Shown here one piece after another: positions 44,350 to 56,989 of a stretch of DNA of 64,000 nucleotides; position 1 is the first letter of the stretch; each line of letters begins with the position of its first letter. The DNA comes from Ipomoea triloba (Eukaryota; Streptophyta; Magnoliopsida; Solanales; Convolvulaceae): assembly GCF_003576645.1 (NCBI RefSeq), contig NC_044916.1, positions 24,211,389 to 24,275,388 of the forward strand, given 5' to 3'. Made by a program: the position numbers and the translations under genes. The notes below the pieces were generated by a model. That model saw only the letters and a list, made by a program, of their open reading frames with translations. It made no database searches and had not been told where the DNA came from.

Positions 44350-44765
44350 CCAGAACAAACCTATGCAAGTAGCAATCTATATGTTGATGTCGGTGACGGA
44401 GGCTAACGTCGGCGACATTGTTGTGGGTGACGACGGAGATGCTCCTGTAGGCGAAGACGGAAACACTACTATGGCCTATGGGCAACGACGTCGATGTTGT
44501 ATTGGGCAAAGATAACAACGAGCGACATTGCTGTGGGTGACAATGACAAAGCTATTGTGGGCGATGATAGCGACAAACGAGGTAGGTTGTAGAGGTGGAG
44601 GAACGCTAATGGAGAAACAAATAGAGGAAGATTCAAGTGTTGAAGCCGGAGATGTTCCTCTACCCTTCCTAAACAATGTATTTGGGGATTTTCGTTGGGA
44701 ATAAAGAATGGATAGAGCACTTATCAGAAGGGATATGTTACGCAATGCTTTGATGGATGTAAAAC
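44350..44765 (+). pseudogene. Gene-like fragment, not recognised
   Basis: Plus-strand frames read VTEANVGDIVVGDDGDAPVG and, after a stop and frame change, EEDSSVEAGDVPLPFL. Two imperfect copies of a GCGACATTG(T/C)TGTGGGTGAC unit lie 114 bp apart. GC content is raised. Overlapping minus-strand frames (44318-44518, 44469-44720, 44476-44826) exist but none is convincing. It could be a captured exon or internal repeat of the surrounding inverted-repeat element. Confidence 0.25.
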
Positions 44766-44780
44766 TTGACTTCCTATATC

Positions 44781-44890
44781 TTTTTTTTAGTGCTACTGAC
44801 TCTATTACATTGTAGTATCTGTTCATACATACTTTCTCAACCTATTGAAGCCGTCTCCACTGAGACTCGATCTCATGACTTCCTATACTT
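44781..44890 (-). mobile_element. tRNA-derived SINE (family 1), 3' part
   Basis: A T run at 44781-44788 is followed by CTACTGACTCTATTACATTG and GTTCATACATACTTTCTCAA. This is the complement of the family-1 SINE tail, up to the B-box region GAGACTCGATCTC. The tRNA head is missing. Confidence 0.65.
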
Positions 44891-44914
44891 AGACAATACT
44901 TATTGTAATCCATC

Positions 44915-45185
44915 TAATTCATTTCCTTATGTGATTATGCTGGTAATTTGAGTATGCATGCCTAGCATTATTAGTCATTTTTCATGAATTAACTTGTATA
45001 GAACAGACTAGTTCAATAAGTTTTTTTTTTAATACTTTTTGATGGTAGCTATTTGACATTATTAGTATAAACAACTTTATATTAGAACTTTTTTTAGTTT
45101 AATAATATGACAATAATAATATGTGTTGAAGTACTCTATATTTTACAATTTAGAACCACTTCTATTGTATTTACTTGTTGGAAGG
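44915..45185. repeat. Inverted repeat, right arm
   Basis: Reverse-complement partner of 43636-43905, with a longer T run and a duplicated CATG in GAGTATGCATGCC. Confidence 0.8.
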
Positions 45186-45779
45186 AATACAATCCAACCT
45201 GTAGTGTTGGTTGGTCAACTCAAATCGACTGATAGGTAGAAATAAAAAAAATGGTACGTATTTTAATTTTCATCCAACAACAATGTTGGATGGAAATTTA
45301 AACATTTTAGTTAAAAAATAGAGAAATATTGAAATATTGAAATAGTGAACACTAAATAGAAGAGCGAGAACTTTGGGTTGGAAAAAGAGAAGTTTGTATT
45401 CTTATGATGCCATATGCCTTGGACTGAATATGTATTTTTCTCTATTATAATATTAACATTTCATAAATGTCTATATATTGATTGCTATGGTTTCTTAACT
45501 TGAAATAGTAAAGCAATTGATTGAGTGATTTCCTCTTGAAGTTGGAAAATATAGAAATAAATATGTACCATTAGGGTACTTATTAAAGGGCTACTAATGA
45601 TATTAGAAATAAATATGTTGGTATTATAAACATCATTGAAATACATAAAAAGTTTAATGATATTAGCTCATGACTAAACACGAATTTTGGAAATAAAGGA
45701 TTTGGAAAATCAAGTATTATCTCGACCTGCAGATCGAGTATTTCCTTGAAAGGAATTTTATACACCAATTAGTCTATTT

Positions 45780-46160
45780 TTGAAAAAAAATGTCGTTGTC
45801 ACGTTTTATATGGATAAGTACCATTGACTTATCGCACTAACGGTTGTCCAATAATCTCTTGAAGTAGATAAATGACCATTTAGACTTGAAAAAGATAATG
45901 AGGATATGTTAGGGCTGGAAGTCCAGAGAAGTTATATAAATATTCAACATATATAAGCTCCAGAAAAGTTACGAGATATGATTATTATACAAAATGATAA
46001 ACTGTAGCGACAGTCCTAAAGATTTTACGATATCCTATCTCTACACTCTTTTGAAACAATGATTTTACTTTAAGCCATGTAGAGCCTAAAGATTGTTATC
46101 TTCAGGGGGAGACATGGAGTACATTTACTCGAATCAATTATGAAGATTGAGTCTTAAAAC
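45780..46160 (+). pseudogene. Decayed copia pol 3' end
   Basis: The frame KDNEDMLGLEV and a downstream CRA-RL..SSGGD stretch recall the tail of copia polyproteins, followed by CAGGGGGAGACATGG, a polypurine tract of the kind found just before a 3' LTR. Stops and frameshifts are frequent. The assignment rests mainly on the polypurine tract and the LTR-like sequence after it. Confidence 0.4.
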
Positions 46161-46164
46161 ACTA

Positions 46165-46793
46165 ACAATTGTACTCTTATGCAACATATGAATAAATGTG
46201 TTAATTCCAAGTGCTTTGTAAAAATGTTTGCCACATTATTACCTTTTTATTACTCTACTTATAATACTTTTTATGATTATGGACACTGATAAGAAATGAG
46301 ATAAAGATTGTAATAGCAGCAAGTTTATTAGCAGATATTGTCATAGTGTTTTTAACATTCAATCAAATAACACATCCAAATAAATGAAATAATGATAATT
46401 TATAAGTCATAACATCATAGCAATATTAAAAGATAAAAATACACAAATACTTCAATCATCAAAGATTCAAAGTAGCAAACTATAAAAATATAAAAATATC
46501 AAGTATTTTCCTCAACTAGGTTTTTTTCCACGTGATTTTCCTAGTGATGTTTTTAATGTGGCATGAATATATTTTAACTTATTACCCATATCTCTTGTAC
46601 TCTTTTCTTGTATAAATTTTTCCTAACAAGTTTTTAATGAGGCATGGTTAGTGGAATAAAATTCTGACTTTTCTCCCTATTATTTTGTATCTACTCTCTA
46701 TATCTATTTGATATACTCCATACTATTTTGCTACTCCCATGTTTTAGCTTACACTTTGAAATTGCTTGCAATTCACCGGTTAGGAGCTAACAG
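46165..46793 (+). mobile_element. Copia-type LTR arm
   Basis: It contains CAACTAGGTTTTTTTCCACG, CTTGTACTCTTTTCTTG and AAGTTTTTAATGAGGCATGG, phrases typical of copia LTRs, and ends TTAGGAGCTAACA. From about 46490 it is the inverted partner of 40370-41345. The left boundary is uncertain. Confidence 0.55.
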
Positions 46794-46794
46794 G

Positions 46795-47125
46795 CCAACG
46801 ACGGAAGAGGGACATAGAGCAACCTAAAGATGAGTCCCATGATGTTGCGTTGCCGGAAGTAAATGCACTTGTCAATACTGACAATGGCTTCTAGTTGAGA
46901 CACGCACGAGACTAGTGGCCTTTGCACTCACATTTATAGTAGACTTGCTGTTGGCTAGAAGCATTGTTGGATGAACTTGGTTGTCCTTGTCGAACTTGAT
47001 CATTCAGCTGCCTTTGCTGGTTGCGGGAGTTATTATTGTTGCCTCCATTCCTGCCACCACATCTTTGACCCCTTCTGCGACCTCTTCCCCGACCTCTGCC
47101 TCGGCTCCCCCTAGTGTTGCTCGGC
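46795..47125 (-). pseudogene. Decayed retrotransposon gag fragment
   Basis: On the minus strand the frame reads RGSRGRGRGRGRRRGQRCGG, then an Asn/Gln-rich stretch, then a degenerate zinc knuckle (YKCECKGH-stop-SRAC). An Arg/Gly-rich run before a CCHC knuckle is typical of plant copia-type gag proteins. The knuckle has lost spacing and contains a stop, so it is dead. Confidence 0.5.
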
Positions 47126-47138
47126 TAGGCAACATGGT

Positions 47139-47310
47139 GTGCTTCGGGCAATGGTACAGAGCCAGCTAGGCATGCATTATGGTTTCACATCAACAATTGG
47201 TCGTGCTTTCCAGCTACTAGGAGAGCATAGATATGCTCAGCATGCTGGTTATAATTTTTGTCATGTACTGTTATTGGAGTACAAGGTTACTAGCATGGAA
47301 GATGCACAAG
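47139..47310 (+). pseudogene. Unrecognised coding-like fragment
   Basis: One frame stays open with balanced composition, including GMHYGFTSTIGRAFQLLGEH and YNFCHVLLLEYKV, until the hAT MITE inserts at 47311. After the MITE a related frame continues briefly (QVFAKKSCFNIKSSS). I do not recognise the family. The MITE would have disrupted it. Confidence 0.25.
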
Positions 47311-47556
47311 GGCCCTGTTTGGTAAATAATCAGCCTATCAGTCCATTTTGACTTATTTGACCACTATTACAGCTCGTTTGGTTCGCTGGAAAATATTTGA
47401 AGGAAATGGAATTCAAATTTCATGGAAAACAAATTACCAGGAAAATAGATTCCATTGTTTGGTTGGTGGAAAAGAAATTACTGGGAATATGAATTCCATT
47501 GTTTGGTTGGGTTTGGAATGGTAAGGAATAATGAGTATAATGACATATCCCTACAC

Positions 47557-47610
<54 letters not shown>

Positions 47611-48064
47611 CATAATAATAAAAAGAGTAATTAATAAAGTATGGTGAGGGTAAATTTGTGATATTAGTTTTCCATGGAAAACAAAATACCTAAGATTTGC
47701 TAGGAAAATATTTTCCTAATTGTTAAGGAAAACTTTTTTCAATGGAACTTGTTTTCCATCCAACCAAACAATATAAAACACCATTTTCCCCCACTTGGAA
47801 AACATTTTCCATGGAAAATGTTTTCCATCCAACCAAACACCCCCTTAGTTGTTTGGTTAATAAGCTTTTTGTAACTCCAAAATACTAAAATTCAAAAGAC
47901 TACTCAAAGCAGCCTTTTCAATTAGCTTTTTGAGAAAAGAAATTATATCAAACAGCTATCAGCTAACAGCTAATCTATCAAACAACTTTCTACAATCAGC
48001 TAATGTTATCAACTAATCATACATTCTAGCCCAATCAGCTAACAACCATTTACCAAACAGGGCC
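47311..48064. mobile_element. hAT-type MITE (CCCTGTTTGGTAAAT family), with insertion
   Basis: Same family as 19017-19306: ends GGCCCTGTTTGGTAAATAAT and ATTTACCAAACAGGGCC, with closely matching interior. It is split by the Harbinger-type element at 47370-47844. The intact copy at 19 kb shows the undisturbed sequence. Confidence 0.75.
47370..47844. mobile_element. PIF/Harbinger-type MITE nested in the hAT MITE
   Basis: It is flanked by TTA on both sides (47367-47369 and 47845-47847). The paralogous MITE at 19 kb has a single TTA at this point (CCACTATTAGTTGTTTGG), proving the insertion. The ends share GTTTGGTT (CAGCTCGTTTGGTTCGC; from the right GGGGGTGTTTGGTTGG). The interior repeats GGAAAA / TTTTCC phrases and an (AAT)n tract. 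Confidence 0.8.
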
Positions 48065-49074
48065 AAGGTCTATTACATCAAGTCTTTGCCAAAAAATCTT
48101 GTTTCAACATCAAGAGCTCAAGTCACATAGTTGTTCCCGTCTAAGGCTAGTTGGTGAATTCACATTTAGTGAGGCCAGCCATAATATACAAAAATTATTA
48201 TGAATATTTTATTATTTCAAAAATGGCCCACATATAATTTAATTTTTGAGAAAAAAAATAGGCTCAAAAGATATTTCTTTTTAAACAAGCTCAAAGGAAA
48301 CATTATATGAGACCTAATAAAAGATTAAAGAATTGTTTAAGGCCCAAAATAACATGAAACGACCCAAAAAAGAAATTTGAATAAGTATTTAGAAATGGTC
48401 TAAATTACCCTTGTCATGAATACTTTGCATTGGAAGGAGTTTAGGGTTAATTTAGTCAATTATGGTAGAATTTGAATTTGCTCAAATTGCCTAGATGAAT
48501 AAGAAATCGGTGCATCTAAAAGTAAAAAAAAATGAGTAGAGATAAATCACATTATGTATTTATTGTACTGTAAATTTATGAATAAAAGCTGACACAATTG
48601 CAAACATTCTTCAACCATAATCAGATAAAATAAGTTAACAATAAATACGTCAGAAAACAGTTCTAGGAAATGTAAGTTTCAATCAGTAAAATAGGAAATC
48701 TACCACAAGAAGTTATCTAAATTTCTAATGCATGGAAAGGATACACGTAAACTAGTTTCACATGAGTCATGCATGGCAAGTAGGATGATTTTAAATGCAA
48801 AACAAATTTTATCTATCTAATATCAGTAACATGACACATGAATTAAACCAAGAGCTAGTATGCGTAAGAATTAAGATAAAAAAAATGTTATACTTATGTA
48901 AAACAAACTTAAACAATTAATCACATAAAAAATATAATATGGTCACAAAAAACATTTGAAAACACACATAAATGTAAATAATTAATACAGCAATATGCTC
49001 ACAACATTATAGGACGTGCATAAACGTAAATAATTAATACAATTTATGAGCTTAAGAGATAAAGAATTTGATAC
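48065..49074. other. Intergenic or retroelement-derived, no gene seen
   Basis: No coding region. The phrase CATAAA(C/T)GTAAATAATTAATAC occurs twice (about 48968 and 49020). Being just downstream of the copia RNase H, it may include that element's 3' UTR, but no LTR was identified. Confidence 0.45.
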
Positions 49075-50360
49075 TTAGCTCATTTCGATCATACCCATCT
49101 CGTGCCTTAAAGTGATAAATCTCGATTCGCATAAAGGTTTCACGAGAATGTTAGCAATTTGATTTTCCGTGAGTATGTACTCGATCTTTAAATCCTTCTT
49201 TTCGATGTGATCTCGAATAAAATGGTGTCTCACGTCTATGTGCTTGGTACGTGAGTGAAGCACTGGATTTTGGGTAATCGCAATTGCACTAGAATTATCA
49301 TAGAAAATACTAACGTCATCGCAATTAATCTCGTAATCTTTTAATTGTTGCTTCATCCATAAAATTTGCGCACAACAACTCCCTGCTACGATATATTATG
49401 CTTCGGCTGTGCTTGTAACAATTGAGTTTTGTTTCTTGCTGAACCAAGAGACTAATCTTCCTCCTAAGAACTGGCACGTTCCTGAGGTACATTTTCTGTC
49501 TATTTTGTATCCTGCAAAATTTGCATCTGAAAATCCTGTTAGTTCAAAATTCCTTCCTTGGGATACCATAATCCCACATTGATAGTTCCATTGAGATAAC
49601 GGATAATCTTCTTGGTTGCTTGATAATGACTTTCTTTTGGTTGTGATTGAAATCTAGCGCATACACCCACTGAGTATGATATATCGGGTCTACTTGCAGT
49701 GAGGTATATATATAGTAGAGGTCCAATCATTCCTCAATATTTTGTTTGATCAACTTCTTTGCCTTCTTCGTCTTTGTCCAGTCAAAGTGCAGTACTCATT
49801 GGAATTTTGACTGAACCCTTTCCTTCCATTCCAAACTTTCTGATGAGATCTTTTGTATACTTGGCCTGGTTGATAAAGATACCTTCCTTTAATTGTTTGA
49901 CTTGTAGTCCAAGGAAGTAATTTAATTCACCCATCATGCTCATTTCGAATCTGTTCTACATAAGCTTAGAGAATTTCTCACACAATGATTTATCAGTACT
50001 TCCAAATATAATATCATCAACATAAATTTGTACCAATAAAATATGATTATTTTCTTGAATTCTAAATAAGGTTTTGTCAACAAGGCCTTTGGTAAATCCA
50101 CAACTAATTAGAAACATTGATAGGGTATCATACCACGCTCGGGGTGCTTGTTTAACCCATATAATGCCTTCTTTAGTTTATAGACCTTATCAATATCACA
50201 ATTTACCTCAAAATCGGGTGGTTGTTTAACATAGACTTCCTCTTCAAGTAGGCCATTTAGGAATGCACTTTTCATGTTCATTTGGTAGACCGTGAAATTT
50301 TTGTATGCTGCATAGGCTAGGAAAATTTGGATTGCTTCAAGTCGTGCAATTAGGGAACAA
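49075..50360 (-). pseudogene. Ty1/copia reverse transcriptase-RNase H (decayed)
   Basis: From right to left on the minus strand are: the RT start ([20 protein letters not shown], then MKSAFLNG), the catalytic YVDDIIFGS (YVDD codons at 50013-50024), MSMMGELNYFLGLQVKQ, TASRPDISYSVGVCARFQ, and the RNase H region (TSTAEA-stop-YIVAG, then FYDNSSAIAITQNPVLHSRT and HIDVRHHFIRDHI). It ends with a natural stop at 49075. Several in-frame stops and small frame changes make it non-functional. The order fits copia (RT-RNase H last). It is fused at its 5' side to a different copia element. Confidence 0.88.
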
Positions 50361-50753
50361 AACTTCAAAATATGACTCCGAACTCGATGATGTGGATGAC
50401 CCAAGCACCCATGCCAGGCAAAAGTAGACAGACGAGCAGAAAGAAACGCAAACAGAGATGAAGAAGACATTGGTAGAGAATATAAGCCACCCGAGCTCTT
50501 ACCCCGTAGAAGGACCGCTTTGGTGATGATATCCTTTTTTTTTTTTTTTTTTTTACAAAACCAAGACTTCTATTGATCATAACAAAAGGTTTCTGTACAA
50601 GCAAGGCCCAAAAGTGACCATGGCCAGGAAATGAGGCTAATGCCTTACAAATATGCTAAACTCCTATGTACAACTAAGGTCAAAAGACTATCAGCAAAGC
50701 AAGTTCTATAAGCATAAGTCCTAATCTCCTCAACCAATTATCAATCTCAAAAG

Positions 50754-51545
<792 letters not shown>

Positions 51546-53139
51546 CTCAAAAGTGCCATCATCATGTTTTAGTCCCACACAAGAGGGTGGGACCAATACC
51601 CGAATAGGCATATATCAAGCAAACCCACTACCCTTGACAACAAAATATGAGGGGTGAAATTCAAAGAACACATTATTTTTAGACGCAAATTTTTGAACAG
51701 ATAGTAAGGACACAGATAATCCAGGAACATGAAGAACACGTGACATAGAAAAATACCGAGACAAGGTAGAAAATGATGTTTGGCCAACACTAGAAATAGA
51801 CAAGGCCTTATCGTTACCGACACGTAAAGCCTCATTACCAATGTATTATTCCGATGTAGTGAGAGCATTAACATCAGGAGTGGCATGATCAGTGGCACCC
51901 ATGCTAGGGAACCAACTCTAAGACCTCAACGATGCACCCGGGCTATGATCATCCTGAAAAACCAAGTTTTCTTAAGCATCAGAACCACCTGAATAGCGAC
52001 GATAACACGTCACAGCTGTATAACACTATAAGTCACAAATATGATAGTGAGGACAACCTCGAGACCGCTTTTGTCCACCTCAACCGTGACCTCGAAATTG
52101 TTGTCTACCACCGCGGTAATTACCAGAATCGCCTCCTCTATAATGCTGTCCAGAACCACCGCCAGAACACTGACTACCACCTCCTTTATAAATCTATCCA
52201 AAATCGCGTCTAGTATCACCACCGCCTTGCTAAGCAACAATAGCAACAGGCTGCAACGAAAAACCACTAGTCGCTGCCGAAAAATCATCTGTCAGCAAAA
52301 ACTCCTGAGCGCCTAAAAAGTCGACCAACTCCTATAAAGTCACCGGTGTCTCACGAGTAGAGAGAGAGAGAGAGAGAGGCTGTCAAGGACTTGAACTCCA
52401 GGCGAAGACCTCTAAAATATACAAGTTTTGTTCATCAATGGAGACAGGTCTTCCGGCAATTACCACGATCTTGCGCGTCTTACTAAGGTAATCTGCGATT
52501 GACGCACCGCCGTGCCTCAGTGATTGCAGTTGCCCAAGTAAATTCAAAGCTCGAGCACGGGATGACGAAGACAACGCCATTTTGATAGCTTTCCAGACAG
52601 CCATTTAGGTACACTTCCCTACGGCCAGATGCATCACTTCTTCCTCCGAGAGAGGATATGAGCATGGAGAGTATGACATGGTCCTTCTAAACCTAGAAAC
52701 CATACGCCAGATTCACTGTAACAGCAGTGGCAAAGGAGGCTTCATCAGTAGCCAGAGGCAGCGTCGCCGAAGGACAAGGGATAGAGCCGCCAACATATCC
52801 TAATTGGTTATAGCCAGGGAGGAAATGAACAAGTTGAGTTCTCCAAAACAAAAAATTGCGATTTGTTAGCTTGATGCTCATAAAATGATGAGCAGTAGAC
52901 AGAGAGTGTGGTAACATAGACCAAGGAACAGTGGCCACATCGGAGACAGTTCGCTCGGAGAATTGTACTCCGACTGATCCATTGTTAGTGGCCATGGGAG
53001 AAAACCTAGCAACTGATACCAGATTAAAAATTGTATTATTAATCAATCATCTGTACAAAATTACAAAGAATAAATATATACAAACTATAGAGTTATAACC
53101 AAGCTAGAAGTCTAGAACTAATATTCAATTAGTATAACA

Positions 53140-53289
53140 TTCCAAGTTTTAATGGATGTGTATGGACCGGTTGTGTTTTAATTAGTAGTAGTTTGCTAGC
53201 TTTGTTTGGAGATTATGCTATGTTTTAATTCGTTGGTTTTGTTTGGAACGTAATATTGCTTTGCTTTCATGTGTTTGGAGATTTTTATT
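53140..53289. other. Short flanking stretch, no gene seen
   Basis: Between the copia LTR and the next MITE-like repeat. It contains TGTTTGGAGATT twice (about 53205 and 53273) but no gene. Confidence 0.5.
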
Positions 53290-53765
53290 TGATATTGACA
53301 TGTCATATATGAAGGAAAATTCTCCTATAAGACCATTTCAACGGATGATGATCAATGAGACGATAGTTAGATTTTTTTATAATTATTACATTTACTCACA
53401 TAAGTATTACAATTTTCATCATAAGTAATTTTCAACTCTTAATATTACATTTTGATTTAAAAGTATTATATTTTTCATCAAAAAGTGTTACATTTTTTGT
53501 CATGCATAAGTACTAAATATTCTCTCATAAGTAATAATTAAACAACTTACCTATGATTAGTATATATTACATTTTTCTAATAAAATTATTCAACACTAAA
53601 TATTATATTTTGATTTACAATTAAAGTATTAAATTTTTTCTTATAAGTAACAAATAATTTATTTTTAATTAGTATTATATATTTTAACATAAATATTACA
53701 TTTTCATCATAATCTAATTCGTCTCACAGATAAGAATTCGTGAGACGATTCGGACTTACTCATAT
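53290..53765. mobile_element. Decayed MITE related to 17923-18377
   Basis: Inside it carries repeated AAGTATTACA / AAATATTACATTTT phrases and on the right TCGTCTCACAGATAAGAATT then CGTGAGACGATTCGGAC. The left end (ATCAATGAGACGATAG) is weakly complementary. It is similar in plan to the element at 17.9 kb but much diverged. Confidence 0.4.
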
Positions 53766-53899
53766 ATGAATATTTAATTATAGTGTGCAATTATTTAATC
53801 TAAAATCTTTATAAAAAAGAGTAAATATTGGGTTGACCTTTTAATTATCCTTTGTTGTTGTTGTTGTTGTTATGATTATTATTATTATTATTCTTATTA

Positions 53900-53930
53900 C
53901 TAGTATTTCCATCCGTGCAATGCACGGAAT
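53900..53930 (-). mobile_element. Helitron 3' terminus
   Basis: On the minus strand a perfect hairpin CCGTGCA-T-TGCACGG (53913-53927) is followed by ATGGAAATA and terminal CTAG (ending 53900), then host T. This is the 3' end expected for the Helitron whose helicase lies just upstream. Confidence 0.75.
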
Positions 53931-54149
53931 GAATTTTCTATAATATTTTAAAAATATTTAGATCAATATATAATTAGATAAATTATAACATCAAATATTA
54001 AATAGTGCAATTGAAAAGATGGTTTAGATCAATTATGTTTTGTGATGTTATCCTTGCTTGAATTCGACCGAATAATAGCTGAATTAATAGGTAATGTGTA
54101 GATGTAAGCATCCGCTGAAACTTTGAGGATTTTATATAGCAACCTCTTT

Positions 54150-55760
54150 GTAAACAACATTGATAGTAGTAACAGAATCTTGTACATCCTCGTCTAGAGC
54201 TAACACCTTCATGCCATCAGGATGGGTAACTCAGGAAAAAGCCGCATACAATTGATTGTGATTAAACACCGGTTTTTTCAGCAATAACCCAACATGAGTT
54301 AATGTTTGGCCCTAGATTTTGTTGATAGTCATGGCATATGCGAGCATCGATGGGTATTGTTTACGCTGGAACTTGACAGGAAATCTCGTATTAGAATGAG
54401 TGAGAGATATTCGGGGGATAAAAACTTTGGTTCCTTCATGTGTCCCATTAACTATTATTGCTTCGACAATGTGAATGACAATCTTTTGACGATGAGATGC
54501 GTACCGTTGCAAAGACCAAGAGAGTGGTATATGTTCCGCAATAGCAGGTGCACTAACCTTTAAATCAATGAATGATTAGGAAGTCCAGACAATCTCAAAC
54601 TATTTAGGAATTCAGGAGTCTGTACTTCTAATAGATTTTCACCATCTGATTCTACCTTACACAAAAGTCACAACTTATATATGTTCGTCCGTCTACAGTG
54701 TTCATGTCGCACATATACTGATTAATTTGATCAACGACATCTAAAGTCAGAGAGAGGATTGTTTGGCCTTCTAGGTGCGACTCATCAAGCATGCCATATC
54801 TCGCGCTTGGGAATGTGCTTTCCACTATAGTTGCAATGTGATTATGTCCATACTTCAACAAAAATTGTGCCGGAATATCGATCTCAAGCAACCCGTTGTA
54901 TAAAAACCGCTACAATTTCATCTCCAATGTTTGCAATACTTCTTGAAAACCAATCAACCGTGTGTCTATCTATCTTCCTTTGAAGCTAAGCTCCGTAGTC
55001 TCATTTTCTTTGTGAGCCTCAATACCTTGCAATTCGTCCAAAGGTAGGAAAAATTAATAGTGGTTATGACAAATATTGGTTTAGTTGCTTTTGGAATAAC
55101 GGGAAGAATATGTCTAAAATCACCGCCCAAAACTATTATGTTTCCACTAAATGTATTTTCAGCACTACCCGGTATAACAAATCTTAATAGATCCCTCATG
55201 GTTTTGTCCAAAGCTTCAAACTAGTGTTTGTGCGTCATCGGTGCCTCGTCCAAAAAAATCAATTTGCTCCATATTATAAGCTGAGCAAAGTCACTACCTT
55301 GCGATATATTGCACGTGGAATCTTCGTTCATAGAGAGTGGTATAGAAAATCTGGAATGCGTCGTCCTGCCTCCTGACAAAAGCAAAGATGTTATTCCGCT
55401 CTAAGCAACGTTGAAAACAATATCATCATAGCTCTTTATCTTTGACAATAACGTTCTCCACACGAACGTCTTGCACTCGAACCTCGGTAACCATACACAA
55501 AGAACAATCTACCTCCATTGGAATCAATATCATTCACGATAGAGTTGTAGACATTTTTTTGCTCGTCCGTCAATTGAGTTACCAACTTTTTCATTCTTTG
55601 TCTTCAACAATTCGTAGTCATACGCTAACTCTTCGGCTATCAACATGTTTTCCTTCAAACCCATGTTGCTTTTATCGGAAATTGCATTTCTGGAAAGTCC
55701 ATTAGGCTTTTCCTCTAGAAAGATAGAAACTTCTGTAACTCCACTATAGCGAAATGTTTT
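54150..55760 (-). pseudogene. Helitron helicase, C-terminal two thirds (decayed)
   Basis: On the minus strand the pieces follow the order of the Pif1-like helicase of RepHel: ENMLIAEELAYDYELLKT, KLVTQLTDEQKNVYNSIVND, then VYGYRGSS (Walker A region), KTFVWRTLLSKIKSYDDI, SGGRTTHSRFSIPLSMNEDS, FLDEAPMTHKH (Walker B), DKTMRDLLRFV, IIVLGGDFRHILPVIPKA, LTKKMRLRS, VFIPRISLTHSNTRFPVKF, AYAMTINKI and GQTLTHVGLLLKKPVFNHNQ. A frameshift falls within the Walker A loop and there are several stops, so it cannot work. The Rep domain was not found upstream. With the 3' hairpin at 53913 this is the 3' part of an autonomous-type Helitron. Confidence 0.85.
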
Positions 55761-56960
55761 TTATCTGAATTCGATAACACCAACTCTAAATAGGCCAAAA
55801 AAGAAACAAAGAAATCAACAAATTAGTTTATTTAGAAATAATGATAAGCTAATAACAAAGTCGAATCAATATATTAGTAATTTTAATCAAGAATTGTATT
55901 ACCATATTTTATAATAGTAAGCAAACTTTGGAGATCAGGGAAAAAGACTGTCAGCGCTTTAGTTCCTTGAAATACTACACTGATTCATACCTACTCAAGC
56001 ATTAAGGAGCCATCTGCTATCCCCATGAGTGCCATAACAGAGGCTCTCAAAGTCTTAATTGATGTGAGGAATCATCCACTGCTGATCCATTCCATCAATC
56101 ACAATTTTGTCAATAATTTCATGATTAGATGCCATAGATTACAATATAGCTGCTCTGAAATACAAGTAAACTAAAAGCATGCAACCAAGGAAAGCGGTAA
56201 ACTTACTAATAAAAGAACTAATGTTCAGATAAATATCACTCAAAACCATCTTGTTGATAGTTAAAGGTGATAAAATTAAAGCAAAGCAAATATTGTCAAA
56301 GAAACGTAATAAAAATCTATGCTCAAGGATATGAGTACTGTTAAGCATCTTGCTCATAAAGTTCCTAACAGAAAGATGCAAGGTATTGATTCAAATGAGG
56401 ATTCTTATGGTATGGGAGGGCTGCAAAATTTTTTAAAAGATGATTAAAGATGAGAATGAGAAATCACCAAAGTCACAATAAGAATGAAAAAGAGAGTCAA
56501 CCAAACCATAAGCCCTAGTCTTCATATTTTTGCAGCAACACATTGCAATGGAAATTAAAAAATTCAATTCTTTTCTCCTTCCGTCCTGTTTGCAAGGCAT
56601 GGATGATATAATACCGTTTAATAGAGACTTCCAATTTTGACGAAGTAGATATAAGCTCGGCCTCGAAAGAACCAAAGCATGGCTTGAAAAGGTGAAGTAG
56701 ATTAACCAAGTTCTGAGCTTAACATTTTGGAATGTACACAGAGAAAATCAAGTCTAACTGATATGAACCTAGTCCAAGGTTCAAATAAAGATGGAGTATT
56801 GTCCCAAGGAAGTTATCAATGCAAGGATAGAGATGGATCAAAATACCTTAGACCTCACGAGAAATCCTTAGTCTCGAATCCTCAAAGTACCTCGATGATG
56901 CAATCTTCAATCATGGTAGCTTCAAGTACCTCGATGATGCAATCTTCAATCAATTAGAGT
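55761..56960. other. No gene recognised; small tandem repeat at the end
   Basis: Short open frames (56139-56381, 56433-56675, 56515-56709, 56727-56957) show no family signature. Near the end a 42-bp unit containing AAGTACCTCGATGATGCAAT is repeated twice (56885-56955). The stretch lies on the 5' side of the Helitron helicase and may be internal Helitron or captured sequence. Confidence 0.45.
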
Positions 56961-56989
56961 CGGGTATAGTTTCCTTTGATTCAAGAATG

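Noticed and set aside
51932..52316. Two overlapping ~92-codon frames
   Set aside because: They are shadows of the Gly/Gln-rich gag region of the minus-strand copia element.
54306..54563. 85-codon plus-strand frame
   Set aside because: It is antisense to the Helitron helicase C-terminal region, where the minus strand gives clear family motifs.
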